Below, piece by piece: positions 7,626-16,246 of a DNA stretch of 18,810 nucleotides. The translations under genes and the position numbers were made by a program. The notes below the pieces were generated by a model, which was not told where the DNA came from, did not search any database, and saw only the letters and a list, made by a program, of their open reading frames with translations. Numbering within the stretch: position 1 is the stretch's first letter; the number at the start of each line of letters is the position of its first letter. The stretch comes from Russula earlei (Eukaryota > Basidiomycota > Agaricomycetes > Russulales > Russulaceae): assembly GCA_025769875.1 (NCBI GenBank), contig JAGFNK010000900.1, forward strand, positions 1 to 18,810. The letters are read 5' to 3'.

Positions 7626-8567
7626 AGTAATGACTTGTGGCCCTGTACTCATCACTGTGGGGGTAGAGAGAATCAATCAAAAGATATCATATCTTTTGAG
7701 TTGATGACTTGGTCCGATATAGCCGCCACATCATACGTAGATCTCAGTGATGTCCCGGCCCAGATTGGCCAGGGGCACGGACGGACACTGAACTGCAGGT
7801 GGGAAGGAGGACCACCAAGGAGTAGGGCTCTGCACTGTACTGTATATGGCTTATGGCTGTATATTGATGGGTCACTTACAGTATGGAATTTACCATAACC
7901 CATAACCATAAAGCAAAAAAAAGAAAACTATTGACAGTATGGTATGGGGGGTTACATCACTGAAAATGGTCAATATGATAAATTTAGGGACCACAGTAAT
8001 ATATTATTTGAGCATGGAATGTGTGAGTGTGCAGCATCTAAATGCGCATGCACATATGCATGTGGGAATTGCTAGATAAGATTAAGCAAGCCTACTCAGT
8101 ATCATGCACATAAGTGATCACTACTAAATGGATTACCTAGATAAGATTAAGCAAGCCTACTGATCTAGGTATGAGTCCACTGTGCATATGTGATATAACA
8201 AAGTAACATACCTCAGTATCACACACATAAACAATCACTGAGGGGAATGATCTGAGTGAACTACTATGAAAGTAAATAAGTCTGCAGGCTATGCAAGCCT
8301 GCAATCATAGGTAATTGGAGGGATCAAAGGTAAATCATGGCTGATCATCAGCCATGCTATCTATGAGATGAGATGTAAACTATCAGAATCACTAAGTAGG
8401 ATCACATCATTAAATAAATCAATCAGAGGCATTTCTCTCTCAGTTGCCTTTGCATGCATGCAATTCTCATTATTTGCCTTTAATCTTATCTCAATTGTGT
8501 GTGCTCCACATGTGGGTGATCACAACACAATATGGGTGTATAGTACATAGTGTTATTTGATTTTTTA
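7626..8567. other. AT-rich intergenic region with palindromes and short direct repeats
   Basis: No gene is supported. Base composition changes here from GC-rich to AT-rich. A 23-bp near-palindrome (7677-7699: TCAAAAGATAT, one central C, then its exact reverse complement) lies just past the end of the duplicated promoter. A 25-bp sequence, CTAGATAAGATTAAGCAAGC plus CTACT, occurs twice, at 8072-8096 and 8137-8161. A related CTCAGTATCA(C/T)xCACATAA phrase follows the first copy (about 8096) and recurs at 8213. Small hairpins occur at 8282-8303 and 8337-8355 (ATGGCTGAT, C, ATCAGCCAT). An A-run at 7913-7920 is near a 9-bp direct repeat, ACAGTATGG. Confidence 0.5.
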
Positions 8568-8680
8568 GGCCCCTTTTACCAACTGAGAATTCTTGAATCT
8601 TGAACTTGACTTGGATTTCAGGATTTTCTGGGAGTGATGAGAATGACAGGTGTGATGTAAGTGACATAATAACTAATATG
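8568..8680 (+). repeat. Left terminal inverted repeat of the MITE
   Basis: This is the reverse complement of about 11643-11761 with scattered differences and small indels. The first 16 bases are identical between the two ends. Confidence 0.88.
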
Positions 8681-8720
8681 AGTCATTTCAAATATGAGTT
8701 ATTTTTCGGTGTCATTTGCA

Positions 8721-8732
8721 TTCATGTGTGGG
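8721..8732 (+). repeat. Target-site duplication of the LINE insertion, left copy
   Basis: TTCATGTGTGGG here is repeated exactly at 11367-11378, directly after the A-tail. A 12-bp duplication with an A-tail on one side is the signature of target-primed reverse transcription. Confidence 0.85.
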
Positions 8733-10150
8733 CACCACTGCTTCTTAACTTCATACCACCATCATGCCCACTGGGCAAACAATCCCATCTCCCAGCCTTT
8801 CTCCCCTTCCCTGGAGAACAACTCCGAACCTACTACCCCCCAACCATGACTCTTTGGCTAGTATACTTGGGCTCGCCCATGCCTATCTAAAGCATCTGCA
8901 TCCCTCTAAACTTGCCCATCCAGACGAGTCAATGAAGGCCTCTGCACACCTCCTGAAGCTCTTCCTGAATGATACTCTAGTCACTGCCCTCCCCTTAGGG
9001 CACCACCCCACAATCCACTGCCCCTACCAGAGAACTTAAACTCACTCCAGAACCGCCTCACCAGCCTGGAGACCACACTTATCAATCTCACTCAGGCTTC
9101 AGTCGATGTGAGAAAGGAAATCAAAGCCCTGCCCAAAAACACCACAACACCTGCCAAGGCCAAAGTCCCATTGACCCCAGCCTCTAACACCACTCCCACA
9201 TATGCAGCCAAGGCCTCCCTTCCCCCCCGCCCTAGTGCGGTCATGAAGACATCTGCTTACACCTGGCCGGCCTCCCTCCGCCCTAACCCCATGGACATAT
9301 GCGCCACCATCAACTCTGCCTTACGTTCAACCAACAACAACCAAGTCCATGTGTCTGCCGCAAGGTGGACACAAAAGGGTAACCTAGTGATTTGGGGTGG
9401 TCCGAACACCACGGCACACAACCTCATGACCTCCCTCCCCGCAATCTCCGAGGCCCTGCAAGCCTCCCTCTCAGTCAACTCCATCTCTGCACCCCAAGAA
9501 CCCTCACCAGTGCGACCAAATGTCAAATGGTCCAAACTTACAATAAACGCTGCCCCAACTGGCAAAACTAACACAAGAGAAGTGTCATGAACCATTCTCC
9601 GGAGAGGGCCCTTGAAGGACCCTTCCTTATAGGAGGAAACCTGGTCTCTATGGTGTCACCCTGTTCACACGAGCAAAAGGGGTGAGTAGAGGTGTCCACA
9701 ATATCGCGCGCGCATTGTTGCGCGAGCGATTCTCGGCACAATCGACATACAGCAAGCCCACTTAAAGGCAACCCTTCTAGCAACAAAAGACAGTATTAGG
9801 GCCTTCCTAAGGACCCTTTGGAACGACTCTAAGAGCTCTACAAGAGGCACTAACCTAGTATCAAAGGCCCTACAACGCGTTATTAGACCAACTCTAATAA
9901 CTATAGAACGACTATAAGGCAATACTAAGGACCTTAATAGAAGTATTAGGGTCGACTCTAAGGACCCTAATAGAACTATATAAGGGCCTTATAAGACGAC
10001 ACTATTCCCTAGCCAAACTACAAGTCTTCAAATGACCGGCCCTAAACTAACTAACAAGAAATGAATCAGGTGCTTACACGTGCACTAAAAGTAGTAAACA
10101 CGTGGACAGTGGAAACTCTTACTCATCAAGAAGAGTCTTCTTACTCAGCA

Positions 10151-10184
10151 GCTTACTGAGCATGACCGAGCATGCTCAGTAAGC
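10151..10184. repeat. 14-bp perfect inverted repeat in the solo LTR
   Basis: GCTTACTGAGCATG (10151-10164) is followed by a 6-nt spacer and by its exact reverse complement (10171-10184). It lies about 85 bp upstream of the TATA box, among several CTTACTCA-type repeats (10119-10206). Position fits a dyad binding site in the U3 region; function is inferred. Confidence 0.85.
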
Positions 10185-10266
10185 ATCCTCCGACTTCTTA
10201 CTCATCACTCTATTGTGCTTGATAACAAGGTTATGACTTGTTCCCTATTTAGCAGTTCTCTTGTAG

Positions 10267-10310
10267 TATATAAGCGCTCAATAAAGTAGCGGACAGTCCT
10301 CAGACTGTCC
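10267..10310 (+). promoter_or_regulatory. LTR promoter: TATA box and start-site hairpin
   Basis: TATATAAG at 10267-10274 is followed by AATAAA at 10280-10285. A perfect hairpin comes next: GGACAGTC (10291-10298), a CTCA loop, GACTGTCC (10303-10310). The hairpin sits about 25-40 bp after the TATA box, so it would form the very 5' end of the element's RNA. Confidence 0.6.
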
Positions 10311-11349
10311 ATTTGTTTACGGCACTCTCTATCCCTGGGATACTCCTTTAAGGACCATCCCCTTGTGACCACTCTGGCCTCTTCCCTGCGTGATTGTTCT
10401 ACTCTCACAGTAACAATACCTCTTTGGTATTTGTTACTACTTTGGATTCTACTCCTTGCCCACGCCGTCTTGGACGTCTACCGACTCGTCTTCGAGCTTA
10501 TCCCTCGCTCTTGAACTGGATAGTTCAACAGTGAGTCTTGACAAGAAGCATACACCCCACAGGAGTGCCACCAAGCACTCCTGGCTGAGAACCCCACCCC
10601 ACCTACGCCACCCTCACCATTACCCAACCCCCTTCATGGGTTAGGCCCCCATCAACTTATGCCCCAGGCGTGCACTCCTCCCTCTCAGTCTCCTTTGAAG
10701 ACCCAGATGGCACAAAGGCCCAGGCACTCCTCCGCTTACGCACCCTACACATGCTTGGGCATGTGGTAACCCTAAAGTGCTGGAGAAGCAACCCACCAAA
10801 GAACATCAACAAGAAACACTCCACCCTGAAACATCCAACCCTCAACCCAATTGGTGCCACTCCCACCCCAAGCGCTGCCAACTTCTCGCCCAGCCCCACT
10901 CCCCCTGCCCCAACATCCTTCACTGGACTGGCCTTCGCGCCCTTCAGCAGAACACCAACTGCCCCCCACGCTCTAGACACATGCGTCTGTGCTGGAGACA
11001 CAGTCAAACCCTCCCACACAATGCGTGAGCAATGCTCCACCCCCTAACTACACTGGACAATAGGCTTTTTGATCGTGTGTTTTCGCTCATGTTTTTGCTG
11101 CCCCCACGTACAACTCCAATCCCCTGCACCTTCGACCTGAGCTGGTTCCCCATGCTCTGGCCCCCTTTCTTTTGTCCTGCTCATTCGAGCACGAAACCCA
11201 CTCCCCTATCCCTATATACGCAGAATGGTAGGAAGTCATAGGTTACTTTTAGTGTTTTGGGCTGGGCACAGTGCATGATAAGCCAGCTCTTAGGTACCCA
11301 GGGACCGCCCATGTACTTAGTTTATAAAGTGGTATACAAAAGTGAATTC

Positions 11350-11366
11350 AAAAAAAAAAAAAAAAG
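11350..11366 (+). other. A-tail of the LINE insertion
   Basis: Sixteen consecutive A residues and a G lie immediately before the right copy of the 12-bp target duplication, marking the 3' end of the retrotransposed RNA. Confidence 0.8.
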
Positions 11367-11378
11367 TTCATGTGTGGG
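11367..11378 (+). repeat. Target-site duplication of the LINE insertion, right copy
   Basis: TTCATGTGTGGG, identical to 8721-8732. Confidence 0.85.
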
Positions 11379-11642
11379 GTTTACATGTGATATGTAAAAT
11401 ATTTTTTCTAGCCCCCTCCTTCCACTCCTTCCAAGTGGGGTATGGCAAGCATGTCACTAAGGCAGAAAATGTGTCACTGATGTGTGGGTGCACCTGTTTG
11501 TGCAACTTTTGTATGTGCAGCTCTGGTGCAAATGGGGCTGCAAGCACCCAGATGTTGAGCTTGACTCTGAGTTTGATGCTAACACATCATGTGTAACCCC
11601 ATATATGTGAATATGCAAATCACAACAGAAAAAAATGCATAT

Positions 11643-11761
11643 TAATTTATTATATACATCATATCACTTACATCACTCCTGTCACTCCTGTCACTCCCAG
11701 AAAATCCCAAAATCCAAGTTCAAGTTCAAGATTCAAGAATTCTTGGTTGGTAAAAGGGGCC
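11643..11761 (-). repeat. Right terminal inverted repeat of the MITE
   Basis: The reverse complement begins GGCCCCTTTTACCAACCAAG and follows the left TIR. Between 11660 and 11690 two CACTCCTGT units are repeated where the left end has a more diverged version. Confidence 0.88.
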
Positions 11762-12103
11762 TGAGATTTACACCCCAGCTCTTGGGCTGCACCTAGACAC
11801 AGTACATGAGATCCCACTGTAGAAGTTTCAAGTCAATCAGTTGAGAAACGGTTGAGATATGGCAGTTCAAAGTTTTGCACTCATGTCAGCACCCAAAAAT
11901 CAACATGTCAAGAACTGGATATTAGGCTCCCATATCTTGGCTGCACCTAGATACAATATGTAAGGTTCTACTGTCAAAGTTTCAAGGCAATCTGTGGAGA
12001 AACTGTTAAGATATAGCAGTTTTAATTTCACACTCAAAATGACATCCAAAAATGGCAAGTGCAAGGTCATGTGAAAACAGCATAAAGCAGTTTAAGAGGC
12101 TTA
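11762..12103 (-). repeat. Left inverted arm of ~154-bp tandem repeats
   Basis: Read on the minus strand, this gives two units with the landmarks AACTGC(C/T)ATATCT, ATTG(C/A)CTTGAAACTT, ACTGT(G/A)TCTA and GTGCAGCC. The units are 154 bp apart (landmarks at 11861-11867 and 12015-12021). It is the reverse complement of the arm at 14727-15385. Its outer end abuts the MITE terminus at 11761, and its inner end is TTA next to the GGCCCC of the Harbinger element. Confidence 0.88.
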
Positions 12104-12320
12104 GGCCCCATTTACCAACCGAGAATTTTTTAATTTCTGAACTTGAACTCAGATTTTGGTATTTTCCGAGGGTGACAGGAGTCACAGGTGGAATGAACTA
12201 ATAACTTGATTACTGTAACTAATACAAGGTTCTTTAATTATAATTTCTTTAATTAGAATTATGAGCTCTTTCCCACCAGATTTGCAAATTTGCTTGTTGT
12301 GATTGCATATTTGCATGTGT
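12104..12320 (+). repeat. Left TIR of the Harbinger element
   Basis: Inverted match to 14521-14721. The first ~25 bases are also shared with the MITE TIRs, indicating related transposase recognition. Confidence 0.85.
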
Positions 12321-12488
12321 GAAGTTAGATGTCTGCATACTCAGAGTTGACTTGGGAGTCGGTACTCAGCTTTGTTTGGGACTTTCCCTCTGTCGTCTTT
12401 TTCCATGTATGCATGCGTTTTTCTCTCACCTGCTTTTTTTAAACCCCTCCTCCCTCCATACCTTCTTTGTTCGGTACCCTCATCATAC

Positions 12489-13671
12489 ATGCAGACCTGC
12501 TCAGCCTCTGATTCTTCTGTGGGAGAAAGTCAAGCAGATGGTAATGCCATGTGGACAACTAAGGATGAAGCAGCCTTTTTAGATTTTCTTTTGGAGCATA
12601 GGGACAAAATGACCTCCAACTCTATGTTCAAGGACCACATCTTCAACAACATGGCCTCTCAGATCAACCCCCTTTGTGAGAAGGGTGGCGTCAAGACTGG
12701 GAGCACATGCAAAACAAAATGGAACAGGGTGCTGTATTGTCCTCTGCATCCCTTCCCTCAATGCTGACGCCATTCAACAGTTGAAGACCGAATACAGTAT
12801 CATCACCTTCCTCAAGTTTCAGTCTGGGTTTCCCTGGGATGATGAGAAAGGAGTGGATGTAGGGTTAGAAATGGAGGGGCAGTGGGCTGATTTAGTCAAG
12901 GTGTGTGTATAACTCCTGCTTCTTTAACAACATCTGACCTTAGCAGAAAAAACCAAGTGCCAAGAAGTACCACAACAAGGGCTGGTCACATTGCAAGGCT
13001 ATGGAGTCTCTTGTTGGATCAAAATCCAAAGGCAAAAGTGCCTATTGGGGTACACAGCAAACACTTTGTGCAGATTCAGATCCTCCATCCTGGTCACCTT
13101 CTCATCTGTCCCCCAACTCATTCAGATCTCAATTTGATAGTGGTGCATTTCTCATCAACTTCACTGTCAAATGCCTCTCCTCTCACCCTGCTTCTTGGTT
13201 TGGAAGCATAGATCCGATCATGTCTCCGCAAGTGAAACATCAAGCAAAAGACAAAGGACCAACACTGCGGCATTTACTGTCGTTGGTATGTCAGTGGTCA
13301 TGAACAGGGTCATTGAGTCCTTTGACTTGACTGTGCAAGCTCTCAATGAGCCTGAGCCCGAGCCCGCCCTTGAAGCCACACCCTCACTTGATGAACAACT
13401 TGGGAATGTGTCTATGGGTGCTGTTGTACCTGTGCTTATGATGGTTCCTGAGCATGCATGTCGGTCGCTGGCAGTAAAAAACCTTGCCACTAATATCAAG
13501 GATGGTCACTGGCTGCCAACGGGCGACATTGTCCCAGCACTCAGCCTCCTCTCCAATGGCAATATTGCAGATGTTGATAGTTACCTCACACTTCAATTAG
13601 ATAAGGATCCAGAATTGTGCAATCTTGTGCATCAATACATATGTAATATGTCAGCACAAACCAAATTGTAA
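12489..13671 (+). pseudogene. Harbinger-associated Myb/SANT-like DNA-binding protein, probably frameshifted
   Basis: The ATG at 12489 heads an exon to 12728. A 52-bp intron follows (12729-12780, GTGCTG...CAACAG with a CTGAC branch site), then exon 2 at 12781-12900, a second intron (12901-12946, GTGTGT...TTAGCAG), and exon 3 from 12947. The joined reading gives a Myb/SANT-like domain: WTTKDEAAFLDFLLEH, TCKTKWNR joined to LKTEYSIITFL, SGFPWDDEKG, WADLVK joined to KKPSAKKYHNKGW. In PIF/Harbinger elements this partner protein binds the TIRs and helps the transposase reach the nucleus. Exon 3 runs into a TGA at 13301-13303. The expected C-terminal part (SSKRQRTNTAAF through WLPTGDIVPALSLL to a TAA at 13669-13671) lies in a different frame from about 13141. 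I found no acceptable intron to join them, so a frameshift is likely. The first three exons are well supported; the rest is less sure. Confidence 0.7.
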
Positions 13672-13742
13672 TTGTTGTCATGTTGTCATGTGTTATGTGT
13701 ATGTAAAATAAATTTGTCATTGATGGTATCATGTGGTCACAG

Positions 13743-14340
13743 GGTGGACTGAGTATCACACAGAACTGCCTTGTGGCATGTTCTTTTGACCTCAGCTTCA
13801 CCTATCTCCTGACTGGTTGGGAGGGTTCCACTGCTGATGCGACACTCTTCCTTGACGCATGACTTTCTGATTTTTTTATCCCAAGGGGAAAGTATTATCT
13901 CAGCAATGGAGGCTTTGCTTCATCAGATGTACTTCTCACCCCTTATTGAGGCATGCGGTACCATCTTGCTGAATGCGGTCATGCTAACACAAGGTAATGT
14001 TTCTTGTCTTCTGAGTTTTCTCACTGACATTTGTCCCAGGCCATGCACGCGTGAGGAGTTGTTCAATCTGCATCATGCTCAAGCTCGCAATGTTGTAGAA
14101 CACATCTTTGGAATCCTCAAGTGACAGTTCCAATTACTTGATCGTCCCCTTAACTATAACATGTCAATTCAGGTGCGCATCCCAGCTGTGCTTGCAGTAC
14201 TGCACAATCTTATTCGTGAGTATGATCCTAGGGAGATTTCCGCCTTTGATGATGTGGCTGAGCTCCACATGGGCTCTCAAGATGAGGAGGAGGCTGGTGA
14301 ACTTGCTGAAGGCCCAGTGACACAGCGTGAGAGGGAGTGA
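13743..14340 (+). pseudogene. PIF/Harbinger DDE transposase, C-terminal half, three nonsense codons
   Basis: Exons 13743-13993 and 14040-14340 are joined over a 46-bp intron (GTAATG...CCCAG, branch CTGAC). The reading matches the DDE nuclease domain of Harbinger transposases: LVACSFDLSFTYLLTGWEGS, then DATLF, then GKYYLSNGGFASSDVLLTP, then REELFNLHHAQARNVVEHIF, then VRIPAVLAVLHNLIREYD. The N-terminal half, including the first catalytic Asp region, is absent. The YYL(A/V)DAGY-type block has Asn where Asp is usual (LSNGGF), and the Glu of NVVEHIFG is present. In-frame stops lie at 13860-13862, 13947-13949 and 14122-14124; each is TGA where the family usually has Arg. The natural stop is at 14338-14340. 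It cannot encode an active enzyme. Confidence 0.85.
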
Positions 14341-14520
14341 GCGAATTGCAGGTGAGACAGAATTGCTGGTGACATGTGGGAGCAATATGTGAGAATGAGA
14401 ATTCGAAGGGCGCATGTTGACTAGCATAGAATTTCATGTATGTACAAACCACCCTCCACATTGCCACATTGCCATCTGGCTGACACAATGTAGAATTTTT
14501 TTTTTTACAAATCATGTGTT

Positions 14521-14721
14521 ACCTCATGCAAATATGCACACACACGAATATGCAATCACAACAAGCGAATTTGCAAATCTGGTGGGAAAGAGCTCATAAT
14601 TATAATTAAAGAAACTCATATTAGTTAATCAAGTTATCATTCATCACAGCCTGTGACTCCTGTCACCCCCGGAAAATACCAAAATCTGAGTTCAAGTTCA
14701 AGATTCAAGAATTCTCGGTTG
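14521..14721 (-). repeat. Right TIR of the Harbinger element, tip deleted
   Basis: The reverse complement runs CAACCGAGAATTCTTGAATC and onward, collinear with the left TIR. The outermost GGCCCCATTTAC is missing and replaced by arm sequence (TTTACTGTCG). Confidence 0.82.
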
Positions 14722-14726
14722 TTTAC

Positions 14727-15385
14727 TGTCGTTTTCACGTGACCTTGCACTTGCCATTTTTGGATGTCATTTCGAGTGCGAAATTAAAACTGCTATATCT
14801 CAACAGTTTCTCAACAGATTGCCTTGAAACTTTGACAGTAGAACCTTATATACTGTATCTATGTGCAGCTAAAATATGGGAGCCTAATATTTAGTTCTTG
14901 AAATGTCGATTTTTCAGGGTGCTGACATGAGTGCAAAACTTTGAACTGCCATATCTCAACTGTTTCTGAATCGATTGACTTGGAACTTCGACAGTGGGAT
15001 CTCATGTACTGTATCTATGTGCAGCCCAAGAGTTGGGGTCTAATTCTCTGTTCTTGAAGTTTCGATTTTTGGGTGCAATCTGAGTGTGAAATTTCGAAAC
15101 TGCCATATCTCAACCATTTCTCAATGGATTGCCTTGAAACTTGGACAGTGGGATCTCATGTAATGTGTCTAGGTGCAGCCAAAGAGTTGGTGTCTAATTA
15201 TCAGTTCTTGAAGTTTCAATTTTTGGGTGCCCATCTGCATGCAATTTTTTGAACTGTCATATCTCAACCATTTCTCGATGGATTGCCTTGAAACTTGGAC
15301 AGTAGAACCTCATGTACTGTATCCAGAGGCAGCCAAATAATTGGTTTCACTCGTTGAATTTTCACAGTTTTGGGGTGCTGACCCC
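14727..15385 (+). repeat. Right inverted arm: about four ~154-bp tandem repeats
   Basis: Units begin with AACTG(C/T)(C/T)ATATCTCAAC at 14788, 14944, 15098 and 15252, that is, periods of 156, 154 and 154 bp. Each holds a GATTGCCTTGAAACTTxGACAG-like phrase, a CTGTATCTA-like phrase and a GTGCAGC phrase. The first part (14727 to about 15045) is the reverse complement of 11762-12100; the rest has no partner on the left. No open frame is conserved among units, so this is structural, not coding. Confidence 0.9.
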
Positions 15386-16246
15386 AAGCATGATAAAATT
15401 ACATTATCCCTACAGCTGAGCACATGATATGATACAACTATTTATGACTGTAGTGTGCGAGAAGGGCACTGTTCATTGGACCAGACAAGGACTGATGGAA
15501 GAGCTGATAAGACAAAATCGAAACTGATGACACTGAGGCATGCATCGAAGGCAGCGATTGCGATCGCACAGTGAATGGGCGAGGTGAGGTGATGGTGGGC
15601 TGCAAGCCCTCGAGTATGGCGGCAGCGAATGATGATGAACTGATGGGGGGGTGGCTCAGTAGGTCGGAGCAATGCTGGTGAGCGACAGTGTGCTGCTGTT
15701 GGGCACCTTTCGGTGTTTCTCATGCGTGACACGTGGCATTCGCAGCACTATGATTGTCGCATTTCACACCACTTACCCCTCTCACACTTCAAAAAATGCA
15801 GGCTTTTTATTATGCGAGCTATCAGGAAATGTCTTCCATATGTGGTGCATCATACTTACCTGAACCAGGAAATTGCTGTTGACCCTTGGACATGAAAGCT
15901 TGCTCCGTTCACCTGGCTCATCCACAACATAACCCTCAAAATAGAGCTGAAGGTTCCCTTCACCGACTGCGGGAAGCTTTCCCTGGTCCTGTCCAACAAT
16001 GGAAGAGGGCAAATGCGAGTGGCAGCGTTCAAGTTTTGAACTGTCAGGTGGCCAGGCAGCATGTGAGCCAGCAGAGCGGTGACTGGAGGAAGGATGAGTT
16101 TTGTACATATGGCAGGGAGAAATAACATTGCATACCTTTATCGTTTTGTCAACTTTTCATTTTGCTCTCCAACTCAGTGTACCACAGTATTGTATGTGTG
16201 TGGTCTCAAGCAAGACCTGGAACTTGCACGTCACGGGTTCCCTCCT
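15386..16246. other. Stretch without a recognised gene
   Basis: Several minus-strand frames are open. One (about 16108-15860) ends at a good donor (CAG before GTAAGT at about 15860) and reads GNLQLYFEGYVVDEPGERSK upstream of it, which might be a remnant exon, but I cannot name a family. It lies downstream of the acetyl-CoA synthetase relic on the same strand, yet does not match the rest of that enzyme. The part 15400-15680 shows nothing. Confidence 0.35.

Larger units (their letters stand above)
9583..10543 (+). mobile_element. Solo LTR inside LINE ORF1, with 5-bp target duplication
   Basis: The ends TGTCA...TGACA are perfect 5-bp inverted repeats. The flanks are AGAAG at 9578-9582 and AGAAG at 10544-10548. 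Removing the 961-bp insert plus one AGAAG restores the ORF1 reading frame across the site (RE joined to YTPQEC), which confirms the limits. No internal retrotransposon region is left, so it arose by LTR-LTR recombination. Length and 5-bp duplication fit a Ty3/Gypsy-type element, but the superfamily cannot be proven from an LTR. A TATATAAG at 10267 and an AATAAA at 10280 set the orientation as plus. Confidence 0.9.
8764..11046 (+). pseudogene. LINE ORF1-like protein, disrupted
   Basis: The ATG at 8764 is the first after the insertion point. A first frame ends at about 9039. A second, running from about 9010 to the LTR at 9583, shows a predicted coiled coil (LNSLQNRLTSLETTLINLTQ), a TYAAKAS motif and the ORF1 core phrases VSAARWTQKGNLVIWGGPN and PNVKWSKLTINAAPTGK. 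The reading then breaks at the solo LTR and resumes at about 10549 with YTPQECHQALLAENP. After a frame change SSLSVSFEDPDGTKAQALL (from about 10676) continues to a stop at 11046. These phrases match RNA-binding ORF1 proteins of basidiomycete LINEs as I know them. The frameshift near 9030, another near 10600 and the LTR insertion make it a pseudogene. A CCHC knuckle is not evident. Confidence 0.72.
8733..11366 (+). mobile_element. Non-LTR retrotransposon (LINE) copy with ORF1 only, interrupted by a solo LTR
   Basis: The insertion lies between two exact 12-bp repeats (8721-8732 and 11367-11378) and ends in 16 A residues (11350-11365) plus one G. Without the solo LTR (9583-10543) and its duplicated target it is about 1.67 kb. 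It carries an ORF1 of the type found in Tad1-like LINEs of mushrooms, but no endonuclease or reverse transcriptase. It must therefore be an internally deleted or trans-mobilised copy. The A-tail and the exact target repeats suggest insertion is not ancient. Confidence 0.8.
8568..11761. mobile_element. Harbinger-type MITE, now carrying nested insertions
   Basis: The left end (from 8568) begins GGCCCCTTTTACCAAC and the right end (to 11761) ends with its exact reverse complement. The inverted match continues for roughly 100 bp on each side (GAATTCTTGAATCTTGAACT, then a GATTTTCTGGGAGTGA block, then GTGATGTAAGTGA). The left flank is TTA and the right flank TGA, close to the TWA target duplication of PIF/Harbinger elements. 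With the nested LINE (8733-11366) and one copy of its target repeat removed, only about 550 bp remain, with no coding capacity. Terminal similarity to 12104-14721 suggests it is a non-autonomous relative of that element. Confidence 0.85.
12104..14721 (+). mobile_element. PIF/Harbinger DNA transposon, decayed, with two genes
   Basis: The left end GGCCCCATTTACCAACCGAG is preceded by TTA, as expected for PIF/Harbinger. Terminal inverted repeats of about 200 bp (12104-12320 and 14521-14721) share the AACTTGAACTCAGATTTTGG block, the CTTTAATTATAAT block and the GAGCTCTTTCCCACCAGATT block. The right terminus lacks its last 10 or so bases (GGTTG is followed directly by arm sequence), so a small deletion removed the GGGGCC end and the second TTA. 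Inside are a Myb/SANT-like gene and the C-terminal half of a DDE transposase, both on the plus strand, the usual two-gene content of the superfamily. Confidence 0.85.

Noticed and set aside
7840..7945. Possible SINE: A-run at 7913 with the 9-bp direct repeat ACAGTATGG on either side
   Set aside because: No pol III boxes were found and the repeat is too short and imperfectly placed to be a target duplication.
8764..9039. Separate small gene at the 5' end of the LINE
   Set aside because: It lies just inside the insertion point and continues, after a frameshift, into ORF1; more likely the N-terminal part of the same ORF1.
11762..15385. CRISPR-like array
   Set aside because: The ~154-bp units are similar along their whole length with no unique spacers; they are ordinary tandem repeats in a eukaryotic transposon setting.
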